A DNA stretch of 37,531 nt. It comes from Planctomycetaceae bacterium. GTDB taxonomy: Bacteria > Planctomycetota > Planctomycetia > Pirellulales > Pirellulaceae. Under the pieces are notes generated by a model, which was not told where the DNA came from, did no database searches, and saw only the letters and a list, made by a program, of their open reading frames with translations. The stretch covers positions 1-37,531 of the forward strand of contig PBTE01000172.1 of NCBI GenBank assembly GCA_002726515.1. The letters run 5' to 3'. Positions 7,222 to 16,352 of the stretch are shown here, piece by piece; the stretch's first letter is position 1, and every line of letters starts with the position of its first letter. A program made the position numbers and the translations under genes.

Positions 7222-9549
7222 CTAGTCGACGAACAGGAATTCGTCCAGATTAAAAATCACCAAACAAAAATCGGCGAGTGCCGCGGCAAAGAACGGCTCG
7301 GTAGGTGCGGAGACTTCAATCTCGATTCGGGGCGGATTCCCGGAATCTGCCTGGTCTTGAAGCAATCGTGTTTGACGATCTAGGTACGTCAGGGCAAGTT
7401 GGCGTTCTCCTGCACGAGGTGGTCGTGCCAGCGCTAATCGATAAGCTCTCGCAATCATCTTCTCTTTATCGTTTCCACACTCCAGGATCAACCGCCTCGC
7501 CAAACTCCACGCACTTTGATTTATGTGATCGCTATTCATCAACTCCAGAGCCTGTCCCGCGTGAATGCTCTCGCTGCGTGCACCGCAAGGCAGCATGGTA
7601 CTGGGCGCATCGAAACACTCGAAGAATGGCGGTCTCAAATTTCGCTTTAGAAAAATATAGACGCTCCGCCGCATGTGTTCACTCGTATCCGCGGCCGGCT
7701 GCCAATTACCTTTGTACTGCAACGAAGCCACTTCCCGGTGGAGTGGCAGACGAACACCGGGACCACCGACTTTCAGGTTTAACATGCCTGCAACCGAGAG
7801 CACACTATCCCGTAGAATTTCAGCTTCCAATCGTCTTACACTCATGCGCCACCAAAGCCTGTTGTCGGGATCGACCTGCTGCCCCTGTCCCGTCCTTTCA
7901 TTCGATTGGCGGTAGGTCGCGGACTGGACCATCAGTCGATGCATCCGCTTGACCTTCCAACCTCCTGCCATGAAATCCGTCGCAAGCCAATCCAGCAGTT
8001 CCGGGTGCGATGGAGGAATTCCCATAATTCCAAAATTATTCGGACTAGCGACGATTCCCCGGCCAAAATGATGTTGCCAGAGCCGGTTCACCATAACACG
8101 AGCCGTCAGTGGATGGTCCGAGGACGAAAGCCAGTAGGCCAATGCGGTGCGACGCCCCGCCGACTTGACCTTGGACTCCGAAGTCGTCGCTGCAATCGTC
8201 TGGCTCTTCACTTGGATTGCCTCCGGAAAACGCGGTCCCACTTCGCGCAGATGATCGCCCGGATTACCGCGCCTGAGGATGTAGGTTCGAGGCAACGTGG
8301 GTTGGTTATCCAAAACAGCCATAACCGCCGCCGCTGGTGCCGGTTTCCGTCCAGCATGGCGGCTCATTTCCCCAAGCAATTCAGAATATTGCTTTCTATC
8401 CTCTTCCGAAAAACTCGCCTCGACCTCTTCATCTGTCACTTGCAGGAAGACTTCAGCTTCGACGGCCAACCTCCATTGCCGGATGGTGCGATCGGCCGCT
8501 GGAACCTGCAGGGCAGCTTGTACTTCGGTGGAAAATGTTGTCCTCTTCTTGGCAACAAGTCGCTCACGACATGCACTTCTGAACTCCTGGAGCCTCTTGT
8601 CAATCTCGCCGCGAAGTTCCGTCCAGGCCTTCATTTCCTGTTCACTTTGCGCCTGGATGTCAGCCGCCACAAGTGACACATCTTTCGCCACGGTGCCAGC
8701 GAAGAAGGCCTGTAATCCAAAATAATCTGCCTGACCGAAATCGTCGAACTTGTGATCGTGACACCGCGCGCACCCAACCGTCATCCCCAAAAACGCGGAG
8801 CCGATAGCATCCGTTATCTCAGTGAGGACTTCCTGGCGGTTCTTTTCTTCATCCTGCATCCCCGCATTCAGGCGCAGCGGCCCGAGTCGATGAAGGCCCG
8901 TGGCGGCCAGAACCTGCATATCACCGGTAAACAGTTCGTCACCCGCAATTTGCTCGCGAACAAATTGGTCATACGGTTTGTCGCGGTTCAAGCTTCGAAT
9001 GACCCAGTCCCGGTATCGCCAGGCGTGCGGGCGTGGATCGTCGTATTCGAATCCGTCACTGTCCGCATAGCGGACGACATCCAGCCAGTGCTGGCCCCAG
9101 CGTTCACCGTAGCGGGGATCGCCTAGCAATCTCTCGACCACCCTTTCGTAAGCTCGAATCGAAGTGTCCTGCACAAACGAGTTAACTTCGGCGGGCGTGG
9201 GTGGTAGTCCGATAAGGTCGAAAGTGACGCGCCGCAGCAGAGCGATCCTTTCGGCGGCCGGCGACAGTCCCAGTCCTGCCGATTCCAGTCGCGAAAGTAC
9301 AAAATTGTCAATGGGATTGCTTAACCGCTCAGAATTTTCAACAGCGGGAATTGCAGGACGTGTCGGCATCTCCAATGCCCAATACGCCTGGATCGGAACT
9401 GGACCGCTGTTGTCCGGAAGAACCGATTCAGCAACCGCAGGCCGAGAAACTGAGTCTGAAAGGCAACTCATTGCGACCAGAGTCATGCCGACCCCAACTA
9501 CACTTATCACCCTATCCGCTCGACAGATACGCAAACCGACCAGTCGCAT
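7222..9549 (-). CDS. PSD1 (DUF1549-DUF1553) domain protein
   Basis: A 775-residue exported protein. Residues 13-40 are a hydrophobic signal-like segment. DUF1549 (about 75-290) shows P-I-D-N-F-V-L-S-R-L, L-R-R-V-T-F-D-L-I-G-L-P-P-T-P, a G-E-R-W-G-Q-H-W-L-D-V-V-R-Y-A-D-S-D-G block, and C260-A-R-C-H264, a CXXCH-type motif standard in this family. DUF1553 (about 445-730) starts with the R-x-A-L-A-Y-W-L-x-S-x-D-H-P-L-T-A-R segment and contains R-L-E-A-E-I-L-R-D. There is no extra N-terminal cytochrome c (PSCyt1) domain. The family is abundant in planctomycetes and its role is unproven. It is transcribed away from a DUF1501 gene across a 294-bp shared gap, unlike the co-directional pair at 1-1899. 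Confidence 0.92.
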   Translation of the reverse strand: MRLVGLRICRADRVISVVGVGMTLVAMSCLSDSVSRPAVAESVLPDNSGPVPIQAYWALEMPTRPAIPAVENSERLSNPIDNFVLSRLESAGLGLSPAAERIALLRRVTFDLIGLPPTPAEVNSFVQDTSIRAYERVVERLLGDPRYGERWGQHWLDVVRYADSDGFEYDDPRPHAWRYRDWVIRSLNRDKPYDQFVREQIAGDELFTGDMQVLAATGLHRLGPLRLNAGMQDEEKNRQEVLTEITDAIGSAFLGMTVGCARCHDHKFDDFGQADYFGLQAFFAGTVAKDVSLVAADIQAQSEQEMKAWTELRGEIDKRLQEFRSACRERLVAKKRTTFSTEVQAALQVPAADRTIRQWRLAVEAEVFLQVTDEEVEASFSEEDRKQYSELLGEMSRHAGRKPAPAAAVMAVLDNQPTLPRTYILRRGNPGDHLREVGPRFPEAIQVKSQTIAATTSESKVKSAGRRTALAYWLSSSDHPLTARVMVNRLWQHHFGRGIVASPNNFGIMGIPPSHPELLDWLATDFMAGGWKVKRMHRLMVQSATYRQSNERTGQGQQVDPDNRLWWRMSVRRLEAEILRDSVLSVAGMLNLKVGGPGVRLPLHREVASLQYKGNWQPAADTSEHMRRSVYIFLKRNLRPPFFECFDAPSTMLPCGARSESIHAGQALELMNSDHINQSAWSLARRLILECGNDKEKMIARAYRLALARPPRAGERQLALTYLDRQTRLLQDQADSGNPPRIEIEVSAPTEPFFAAALADFCLVIFNLDEFLFVD

Positions 9550-9843
9550 GAAACGTTACCGACCTTTCACTTGCTCGTACGCCTCAAAATTTGCACGTCA
9601 GCATGAAAAAAACCTCCTCTATTTTCGCTTGGTTGCCGGTTGTGCGTCAACCCTTCTCAGTCACTGATTGGCCATCTGTGGCTTGCCGGGCATGAGGCAA
9701 CTACAATGGAGCATTGTGGTTGGACATCCCGAGAAATCCCGGCAGGTCATCCGGCCAGCACCAACCGTCCGAATGTTGTTCGCTGCCAAAATCGGGTAAG
9801 ATACGCATAGCCATTGTCCTTGATCCAACGTGGAATTTCTGTG
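9550..9843. promoter_or_regulatory. Divergent intergenic region between PSD1 and DUF1501 genes
   Basis: This 294-base gap must hold promoters for both flanking genes. On the plus strand, TTGTTC (9776-9781) and TAAGAT (9797-9802), 15 bases apart, lie about 42 bases before ATG 9844 and are a weak promoter candidate. No clear operator palindrome was seen. Confidence 0.3.
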
Positions 9844-11316
9844 ATGCCCAGTAAAAACTCGCCTGCAAAATGCCTGGGCCCTTCCATGGCGACCAGCCGA
9901 CGCGATTTTCTGCAGCAAGGGGGCATGGGTTTCGGATCACTCGCCTTGGCTTCGATGCTGGCCGGAGATGCCGCGAAATCCAGTTCACAAGCTGCCATGC
10001 CAGCGCATCAGCGGCACATCAATCCACTTGCCAAGAAACCGGCTTACTGGAAAGCTCCGGCAAAATCGGTCATTTTCCTGTTTATGGCTGGCGGCCCCAG
10101 TCAAGTTGAAACCTTCGACCCTAAACCAATGCTGCAAAAGCTGCACGGAAAACCCGTGCCCGAGCAGCTAGGGTCCGTTCAAACACAGCGCACGACAGAA
10201 AAATCGTTGTTGCTCGGGTCGAAACGTACGTTCCGCAAGTGCGGCCAATCGGGAATCGAAGTCTCGGACCTCTTCCCGCACCTGGCGACGTGCGCTGACG
10301 ATATTGCTGTGGTTCGTTCGGTGTACGCCGATAGTGTTGTGCATGCTCCGGCTCTGTACCAGATGAACACAGGCCGCACGTTGATGGGACATCCGTCACT
10401 CGGTTCCTGGGTCCTTTACGGTCTGGGAAGTGAAAGCGAGAACCTGCCTGCATACGTCGTGATGCTTGATCCTGATGGTCCCATCGTGGGCGGGCCTCCT
10501 TGTTGGGGCGCCGGTTATTTCCCACAAGTTTACCAGGGGACCTTGTTCCGGCCGGGCCCCGTGCCAATCCTGAACCTGCAAGCAGCAGGAAACCGAACCC
10601 GCCCGCGGCAGCGGCAAAATCTGGATCTACTCGAACAACTGAACAACCTGCATCGCCACGAAAACGACACCGTGTTGTCAGCACGGGCGGCCAGTTATGA
10701 ATTGGCGTTCCGTATGCAGAATCACGCGCCCGAAGCGATCGACCTGTCGCAGGAAACCACCTCGACTCAATCGCTCTACGGGATAGACCATCCGCGCACC
10801 GAGGAGTTCGGGCGCCGATGCCTGCTGGCCCGTCGCCTGGTGGAACGTGGAGTGCGCTTCGTACAGTTGTACTGTGGTGGTGGTCCCGGGAACCTTAGCT
10901 GGGACGCACACTCAGACATTGAGGAAAACCATTTGCGAATGGCCGGTCAGTCAGACAAGCCGGTTGCTGGACTGCTTCAGGACCTCAAACGCCGCGGCAT
11001 GCTCGACAGTACCTTGGTCATCTGGGGAGGTGAATTCGGTCGTACACCCATGTCTGAGGGAAGTTTGGGTCGTGATCATAGTCCATTTGGCTTCAGCATG
11101 TGGCTGGCCGGAGGTGGCGTGCGCGGTGGTACAACGGTAGGTGCCACGGACGAAATTGGCTTGCATGCTGTCGACAAACCTCACCACGTGCGTGATTTGC
11201 ATGCCACGATTCTCCACCAACTCGGATTGGACCAGGATCAACTCACGTACGTGTACAACGGTCGCCAAGAAAAACTCACCGACACTGGCGGTCAGGTTAT
11301 CCAGGAGATCGTCTGA
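9844..11316 (+). CDS. DUF1501 domain protein with Tat signal
   Basis: A 490-residue DUF1501 protein. ATG 9844 is preferred because GGAA lies 8 bases upstream; a TTG at 9814 would only add ten residues. The N-terminus carries a twin-arginine motif S-R-R-D-F-L-Q followed by a hydrophobic glycine/alanine segment, so it is probably exported folded. Family motifs are [37 protein letters not shown] and G-R-D-H. It resembles the DUF1501 protein at 460-1899 in order and spacing of motifs, so the two are paralogues. It is probably the partner of the divergent PSD1 gene. The substrate is unknown. Confidence 0.92.
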   Translation: MPSKNSPAKCLGPSMATSRRDFLQQGGMGFGSLALASMLAGDAAKSSSQAAMPAHQRHINPLAKKPAYWKAPAKSVIFLFMAGGPSQVETFDPKPMLQKLHGKPVPEQLGSVQTQRTTEKSLLLGSKRTFRKCGQSGIEVSDLFPHLATCADDIAVVRSVYADSVVHAPALYQMNTGRTLMGHPSLGSWVLYGLGSESENLPAYVVMLDPDGPIVGGPPCWGAGYFPQVYQGTLFRPGPVPILNLQAAGNRTRPRQRQNLDLLEQLNNLHRHENDTVLSARAASYELAFRMQNHAPEAIDLSQETTSTQSLYGIDHPRTEEFGRRCLLARRLVERGVRFVQLYCGGGPGNLSWDAHSDIEENHLRMAGQSDKPVAGLLQDLKRRGMLDSTLVIWGGEFGRTPMSEGSLGRDHSPFGFSMWLAGGGVRGGTTVGATDEIGLHAVDKPHHVRDLHATILHQLGLDQDQLTYVYNGRQEKLTDTGGQVIQEIV

Positions 11317-11441
11317 CAGCTTCCGCCAACGACCACGATTGCAGTTCGACTGAAAACCAGGCAGGTCTGCAGCGTTAACCTTGTGGTGAAACGATCCGGC
11401 ACTATGCCACCAGGGCACAACCGGATTGGCCCAATGAAGGG

Positions 11442-12365
11442 TCACGCACCTTCGCTCACCCATTCAGGGTATTGCTCGTGCAGAACCCGTTTGGTCGCCT
11501 GGTACTGTTCCTCCGTAAAACCCTGATAGGGTGAGAGCAGACGCAAGGGCATCTCATCCAAGCCACCGAGCCGGACTAACAACTTGTCATAGGCACCGTC
11601 AACGCGTTGTTCCTCCAGTAAATGGCCCAACACGTTGCGGCACATCAGATGGCACTCTTGCTGGAGCCGCATCAGGCGTTCCAGGTCCTGGTCGCGTCCT
11701 GCTTCGAACAGAGCTCTTGCCTGATGAGGGCTCATGGGCCCAAAGGATGACAACAGGGAACACTCACCTCGAAGACAACCGTGCGGAAAGGTGACTTCGT
11801 CGAAAAAATGCTGCAATTCTGGAGCGTGGGTCATCAAATCGTTGGCCCGTGCCAGGCCACCACCGTTTTTAGTAGCCACCAGATTGGAGATTTCGTCGAT
11901 CAGGCGCCGGTAGTCAGGACCCAGCAACACTCGCTTGGTGCGTGTCAGATTGTAGTGCAAAAATTTTCCCGCCGGGAAGCTGCCGCAGACATCCCGGAAA
12001 AATGTCATCAGTTCTGTATCGTTCAAGACTTCCCAACAAGGCAATGAAATCTGAAACACGCGAAAGCCGGTCTCGTACGCGTATTCCAATCGCTCCACAA
12101 TGTTGGCAGTCGACAACCCGATCACTCCCACCATCGGGTGGACATTTTCGCCTCGCGTTTCCTCGTAAAAAATCTGCACAATCTGACGAAAGCGAGAAGT
12201 GTCGACTGCATATCCTTCACCGGCGGTGCCAAAAATGTACAGGTGGTTGAACCCGTCTTCCAGAGTTTGCCGCACTTGGCGTCTGAAAAGGTCTTCCATC
12301 AGATTTTCCTGCTCGTCCCAGGGAATTTCGCAGGAAACCAGAATCGTCTGTGGGTAGCGTGGCAT
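11442..12365 (-). CDS. DapA/N-acetylneuraminate lyase family protein (class I aldolase/lyase)
   Basis: A 307-residue TIM-barrel protein of the dihydrodipicolinate synthase superfamily. G46-T-A-G-E50 corresponds to the GTTGE substrate-binding motif. Y138 (H-Y-N-L-T) and K166 (A-T-K-N-G-G) have exactly the 28-residue spacing of the E. coli DapA pair Y133/K161, so Schiff-base chemistry is expected. A tyrosine-adjacent N-L-T-R replaces the usual N-x-P, and the C-terminal half is atypical, so a true lysine-pathway DapA is unlikely. Keto-acid lyase, aldolase or dehydratase roles are open. The start at 12365 is chosen because GGAGG lies 5 bases upstream. It follows an M20 amidohydrolase after 85 bp on the same strand and probably shares its operon. 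Confidence 0.82.
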   Translation of the reverse strand: MPRYPQTILVSCEIPWDEQENLMEDLFRRQVRQTLEDGFNHLYIFGTAGEGYAVDTSRFRQIVQIFYEETRGENVHPMVGVIGLSTANIVERLEYAYETGFRVFQISLPCWEVLNDTELMTFFRDVCGSFPAGKFLHYNLTRTKRVLLGPDYRRLIDEISNLVATKNGGGLARANDLMTHAPELQHFFDEVTFPHGCLRGECSLLSSFGPMSPHQARALFEAGRDQDLERLMRLQQECHLMCRNVLGHLLEEQRVDGAYDKLLVRLGGLDEMPLRLLSPYQGFTEEQYQATKRVLHEQYPEWVSEGA

Positions 12366-12450
12366 AACAACCTCCATGGTCCCTCTTGACTGAATTTTCT
12401 CGATCTGACAGACCGACGTTTCATCGCCTGGCCCGATATCCGTTTCCCAA

Positions 12451-13785
12451 CTAGACTGCTTCGTACACTTCCGTCTCAAACACGGACTTCTGCTGCTGCA
12501 GGTATTGATCTTTCGTCATAGCAGGCTTGTTTTCGCTAAGAATCCCGCGTGCGCATTTCGCGTCCTCGTGAAGCAAATCGACGGCCATCATGGCAAGGGT
12601 CTTGGCTGGCGCGACATAACCGTTCTCAGTATCACTGATGTGCCAGTCGACGCTGTGCGCATCCCCCGTTGCCCCGGCCATTACCGGATGCAATACGGGC
12701 ATCAGTTGGCTGAGGTCTCCGGCATCCGTCGAACCGCCACCGTGAGAGTAATCGCGGTAGTCACTGGCAGCGAAGATTGTTGCCGCGTTGGTGCGGAAAA
12801 TGTCGCGCAGCCTGGTATCGTTGCATAGCGGCATATTCCCTGGCACCGTGTCGATTTCGACGCGACATCCCATAGCTAGAGCCGCGCCCTTGAGGGACTG
12901 ATCCACCCGCCGCGCCGCGTCATGGATCGCCTCGTTGTTTTTGCCCCGCACATACGTCTCTAAGCGAACTTCCGAAGGGATGACGTTCACCAGATCTCCG
13001 CCCTTGGTGATGATCGGGTGAACCCGTACGCAGTCCTGATCCCGGAAAGTCTCACGGTGGGCGTTAATCGCCGAGAGCGCCAACTGCGCGGCATTCAGCG
13101 CGTTGATTCCCTGTTCGGGCGCACCACCGGCGTGGGCCGCTCGGCCGTGAAAAACAACTGTTTTGGCCAAAAATCCGTTGGAAGAAAGACCCACCCCGTG
13201 GGTGCCTCCTTCGTCACCGGGGCTCTTCGTGTGAATCATCACTGCCATATCGATGTCATCAAAGTGCCCCAGGCTGATCAGTTCCTGCTTGCCGCACAAA
13301 AATGATGTCTTTCCCCCGCGCACCAATCCCAACCGATAGCCGATCTCAACGTACTCCTCGGCCGGAACCGCCAAAAAGATCACATTGCCAGCCAGTTCCT
13401 CGGCGATCCCCGAACTGGTCAAGCCAAGTGCCGCACCCATCAGCCCGGCGATCTGCGCGTTATGCCCACAGGCGTGAGCCGCCTGGGTCTGCCTGTCAGC
13501 CCGAGGATGCCCCGGGACCTGCAAAGCGTCAAGCTCTCCCATCAGGGCCACCGTGGGTCCCGGACGCTTGCCACGCAGTACAGCTTTCACCCCAGTGAGG
13601 GCCAGCCCTGATTCGTAGGAAAGTCCAGCTTCGTCGAAAACCTCTTGTACCAGTCCTGCTGTACGCTGTTCCTTGAAACCCAACTCTGGAGCGTCCATGA
13701 TGGACTCGCCAACACCGATGATCCGTTGACGTCGCTGATCGATCGCCTCGCAAACTTGTCTTTTCAGCATTTCTCGAGCATTCAT
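12451..13785 (-). CDS. M20 family amidohydrolase (AbgB/M20D-like metallopeptidase)
   Basis: A 444-residue cytoplasmic enzyme without signal peptide. Metal and catalytic motifs are visible: G-E-L-D-A-L (83-88), H104-A-C-G-H108, P-A-E-E-Y (141-145) with the tandem glutamates, H185, a G-R-A-A-H-A-G-G-A-P stretch (214-223) in the dimerisation domain, G-S-T-D-A-G-D (351-357) and H377. This pattern fits M20D amidohydrolases such as p-aminobenzoyl-glutamate hydrolase, N-acyl-amino-acid and indole-acetyl-amino-acid hydrolases. Related M20 enzymes include N-carbamoyl-amino-acid hydrolases. ATG 13785 is preceded by GGAAAG. It is first in a two-gene unit with the DapA-like gene. Confidence 0.88.
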   Translation of the reverse strand: MNAREMLKRQVCEAIDQRRQRIIGVGESIMDAPELGFKEQRTAGLVQEVFDEAGLSYESGLALTGVKAVLRGKRPGPTVALMGELDALQVPGHPRADRQTQAAHACGHNAQIAGLMGAALGLTSSGIAEELAGNVIFLAVPAEEYVEIGYRLGLVRGGKTSFLCGKQELISLGHFDDIDMAVMIHTKSPGDEGGTHGVGLSSNGFLAKTVVFHGRAAHAGGAPEQGINALNAAQLALSAINAHRETFRDQDCVRVHPIITKGGDLVNVIPSEVRLETYVRGKNNEAIHDAARRVDQSLKGAALAMGCRVEIDTVPGNMPLCNDTRLRDIFRTNAATIFAASDYRDYSHGGGSTDAGDLSQLMPVLHPVMAGATGDAHSVDWHISDTENGYVAPAKTLAMMAVDLLHEDAKCARGILSENKPAMTKDQYLQQQKSVFETEVYEAV

Positions 13786-14151
13786 ATCTTTCCTTCACAA
13801 TCAGGTTCGACCCTGGTGGAGGTCAGTGGTTCTTACACAAACCCTGCAACGGTCGCTGCAGACTCCACACGGCAACTTTCTGAGTGCCTAAGACAAACAA
13901 TAGACCCCAGTGTAACCCTACTTATTGTGAAGTCTTGGTCACTCCCGTTCAACAACCCTTGTCGACAAAACCGGACGCTACAGAAAAAACCCTCCGAACA
14001 CAACCTTGGGAACAAAAAACAAATCGCCGCTGACTACAAATTCTACGGTTGCGGAGACTTGCGGTCTCTGGTCGGCTGAGTCCACGGTCGGTACATTGGT
14101 TGCTGTGCCAAAACCGTAAGAAGTTGCCTGATTCAAGAGTGGAAACGTGAT
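13786..14151. promoter_or_regulatory. Divergent intergenic region, 366 bp
   Basis: This gap lies between the divergent M20 gene and the hydantoinase remnant. It must hold promoters for both directions, but I see no convincing -35/-10 pair. No RNA gene or strong palindrome was seen. Poly-A-rich patches occur around 13980-14020. Confidence 0.3.
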
Positions 14152-14367
14152 ATGAATTCACGGCAAGAGCAAGCCGAATCAGACACCAGTGGCGTACGGA
14201 TCGCTGTAGATGTCGGGGGCACATTCACCGGTCTGGTGGTGGTCGATACCGACGGAAAGATGCGGCGTGAAAAGTATGGCGTGGTGATAGACGCTCTGAG
14301 TTTTGAGGTTGATCAGCAGGCAACGCAAGATTTACGAAACCGCTTCACTTCAGACCACCACGAATAA
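14152..14367 (+). pseudogene. Truncated hydantoinase A/oxoprolinase N-terminal remnant
   Basis: A 71-codon ORF. Its residues 15-40 read V-R-I-A-V-D-V-G-G-T-F-T followed by G-L-V-V-V-D-T-D-G, matching the nucleotide-binding start of the Hydant_A_N domain (usually V-D-V-G-G-T-F-T-D). The aspartate after the FT is replaced by glycine. True family members have about 650-700 residues, so more than 600 are missing. After residue 45 the similarity vanishes and the frame stops at TAA 14367. A GGAAA precedes ATG 14152, so the fragment may still be translated. The next start (14372) lies 4 bases past the stop and lacks its own Shine-Dalgarno, so the remnant may serve as a coupled leader. A genuine small protein is less likely. 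Confidence 0.65.
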
Positions 14368-14371
14368 CACC

Positions 14372-15466
14372 ATGTCGCCACCCTCAAAAATTTGTGACTT
14401 ACCGACCCCCGCTTTACTGCTGAACTGGCCGGTCGCGCAGCGCAACATCGAACGGGCTGCCGCATTTGTTGATGGGCAAGCGGTCCGCTTACGTCCTCAT
14501 TTTAAGAATCACAAGTGTGTCCCTCTCGCAAAACACCAACTGGCGGCAGGCGGCTGTTGCGGCATGACCAGTGCCACGGTCGACGAAGCAGTATCGCTGG
14601 TCGCCGCGGGTGTCGAAGACGTGCTGATTGCCAACCAGGTGGTGGGAACTTCCAGGGTTGAGCAACTGCTCGATCTGTGCCGGCGGGCAACGGTCCGGGT
14701 TGCTGTAGACTCCACGGCCAATGCGCTGCCCATCGGCCAAGCCGCAGTCGCTCGTGGCATCGAAGTGGGAGTGCTGGCGGAAATCGACGTCGGTTCGCAC
14801 CGTTGCGGCACGCAGGCCGGTGCGCCGACAATCGATCTGGTTCGACAATTGACTGCGATTCCTGGAATTCGCTTCGATGGATTGCAGGCTTATCATGGTA
14901 ATGTTGTCGGCATGCCTCTCTCCGCAGAACGAGATGAAGAAGCACGGCAGTCGATGATTCCTGCCATTGAAACGCGACGAAGCTTGGAGTCAGAGGGCAT
15001 CGTCTGTCCCATTCTTTCAGGCGCCGGCACGGCAACTTATCGCGTTGTGGGGCAGATGGAAGGCGTCGATGAGCTACAGATTGGGAGTTATGTCACACTG
15101 GACTGGTCCTATAAACAGCGTGTCGGCGATGAATTTGACGTTGCCCTGTCAGTACTGGCCACGGTGCTCAGTGCAAGGTCCGACGCTTACGTACTCGATG
15201 TTGGCGTCAAAGCCATCGCTCATGAATTCGGTCCGCCACAAATTGCCCATCCGCCAAATAGCGAGGTACCACGATTCAGCGCGGAGGAGCATACGATCGT
15301 TCACGCGACCCAACACGGACTGAAGGTCGGAGACCGGGTTCACGTGACTCCCAGTCATGCTTGTGCGACTTGCAACCTACACCACCAGATCGTGGTGCAT
15401 GAAGGTGATGAGGTCGTTGATGTCTGGCCGATTTCGGCAAGGGGCTATGGCCTTGATCTGACATAG
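14372..15466 (+). CDS. D-threonine aldolase / D-serine dehydratase-like PLP enzyme (alanine racemase fold)
   Basis: A 364-residue fold-type III PLP enzyme. The N-terminal L-P-T-P-A-L-L-L-N segment and R-P-H-F-K-N-H-K with K45 as PLP lysine are standard for the DSD1/D-threonine aldolase family. Near the C-terminus P-S-H329-A-C331 is the His-x-Cys metal site of these metal-dependent enzymes. A central Q-A-Y-H-G-N block is also typical. The usual activities are cleavage of D-threonine/D-3-hydroxy amino acids or dehydration of D-serine; the substrate cannot be fixed from sequence. ATG 14372 is used; an upstream TTG at 14303 would overlap the hydantoinase remnant. The next gene begins 14 bases after the stop, so the two form an operon. 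Confidence 0.85.
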   Translation: MSPPSKICDLPTPALLLNWPVAQRNIERAAAFVDGQAVRLRPHFKNHKCVPLAKHQLAAGGCCGMTSATVDEAVSLVAAGVEDVLIANQVVGTSRVEQLLDLCRRATVRVAVDSTANALPIGQAAVARGIEVGVLAEIDVGSHRCGTQAGAPTIDLVRQLTAIPGIRFDGLQAYHGNVVGMPLSAERDEEARQSMIPAIETRRSLESEGIVCPILSGAGTATYRVVGQMEGVDELQIGSYVTLDWSYKQRVGDEFDVALSVLATVLSARSDAYVLDVGVKAIAHEFGPPQIAHPPNSEVPRFSAEEHTIVHATQHGLKVGDRVHVTPSHACATCNLHHQIVVHEGDEVVDVWPISARGYGLDLT

Positions 15467-15480
15467 TGAGGAAACCGGAG

Positions 15481-16164
15481 ATGATGGAATACGACAATGC
15501 AACAATTGGTACAGGGACCATCATTGAGCCCGATGTACGAGTGGGGTTTCGTTATCATCCGCAATGTGGCCCGACGACCATCGGAGCCAACTCAATTCTC
15601 CGCAGCGGAACCATTGTCTACGGTGACGTCGAACTGGGTAACTATTTCCAGTCGGGGCACTACACCGTCATCCGGGCCAAGGTGCGTACCGGAGATTATT
15701 GCACCGTGTGCAACCAATCCACACTGGAGGGCATCATTCGAATGGGAACCGGCGTGCGCATCATGTCGCACTGCTACATTCCCAGCCGTACTTGGTTTGG
15801 AAACCATGTGTTTCTCGGCCCGGGCGTGACGATTCTCAACAGCCGGTATCCGGGCCGCCTTCCAGATATCCCCACACCACGCGGACCAACCATCGAGGAC
15901 GAAGTCATGATCGGCGGAGGGGTCACGATCATGGCAGGTGTGACCATCGGTGCCAGGAGCTTTGTCGCGGCAGGCTCGGTCATCACGAAAGACATTCCTC
16001 CTTGCAGTTTCGTCAAAGGTTGCCCCGGACGGATCGAACCATTATCAGCGAAACTGGATGTTGAAATGGACCGGACACTTACCATTCAATCACGTGACCT
16101 TTGGCACCCTGACCATGACTGGTCCCAAGTCGACTGGCCCGACGATTGGCAAGAATCGAGGTAG
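15481..16164 (+). CDS. Left-handed beta-helix (hexapeptide) acyltransferase
   Basis: A 227-residue protein built of hexapeptide repeats such as I-G-T-G-T-I, I-G-A-N-S-I, M-G-T-G-V-R, I-E-D-E-V-M, I-G-G-G-V-T and I-G-A-R-S-F. It ends in V-A-A-G-S-V-I-T-K-D-I-P, the standard end of the coil in WbbJ/LbetaH acetyltransferases, and then a short tail rich in W and D. Such enzymes transfer acetyl or other acyl groups to sugar hydroxyl or amino groups, usually as trimers. ATG 15481 follows GAGGA at about 9 bases; a GTG at 15466 overlapping the previous stop is possible. It sits in an operon with the PLP enzyme. The acceptor is unknown. Confidence 0.83.
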   Translation: MMEYDNATIGTGTIIEPDVRVGFRYHPQCGPTTIGANSILRSGTIVYGDVELGNYFQSGHYTVIRAKVRTGDYCTVCNQSTLEGIIRMGTGVRIMSHCYIPSRTWFGNHVFLGPGVTILNSRYPGRLPDIPTPRGPTIEDEVMIGGGVTIMAGVTIGARSFVAAGSVITKDIPPCSFVKGCPGRIEPLSAKLDVEMDRTLTIQSRDLWHPDHDWSQVDWPDDWQESR

Positions 16165-16296
16165 GGGAGGGGGGGTCGCAGCTGACAATGTGCAACCAGT
16201 CATTGATAACGCCGGAAGCAACAGTAGCATTGTGTGTGTGCGAAATTTCATCTTTTAAATCGCGCGAAAAGTTTAACCGAATCGCTAGATAGACAC

Positions 16297-16346
16297 AAAG
16301 GAGCCACACAATGGATGTGGAACCCTTACAAGACTTCTTCGCGTGA
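16297..16346 (+). other. Strong ribosome-binding site with 11-codon mini-ORF ending in TGA
   Basis: AAAGGAG (16297-16303) lies 7 bases before ATG 16311, the best Shine-Dalgarno seen in this part of the window. The frame encodes M-D-V-E-P-L-Q-D-F-F-A and then TGA (16344-16346). The small membrane ORF at 16353 is in the same frame, two codons after this TGA. Either this is a leader peptide, or the real gene starts here and is broken (or read through) at the TGA. Confidence 0.5.
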
Positions 16347-16352
16347 TTCGCG

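Noticed and set aside
7906-8676. 256-codon plus-strand ORF
   Set aside because: Antisense to the PSD1 gene, whose motifs are clear on the other strand.
7222-9549. CXXCH motif in the PSD1 protein as evidence of a true cytochrome c
   Set aside because: The C-A-R-C-H is part of the DUF1549 consensus; no separate cytochrome fold (distal Met region) is visible, so haem binding is not claimed.
13645-14079. 144-codon plus-strand ORF
   Set aside because: Half of it is antisense to the M20 gene and the rest crosses the divergent promoter region; no recognisable features.
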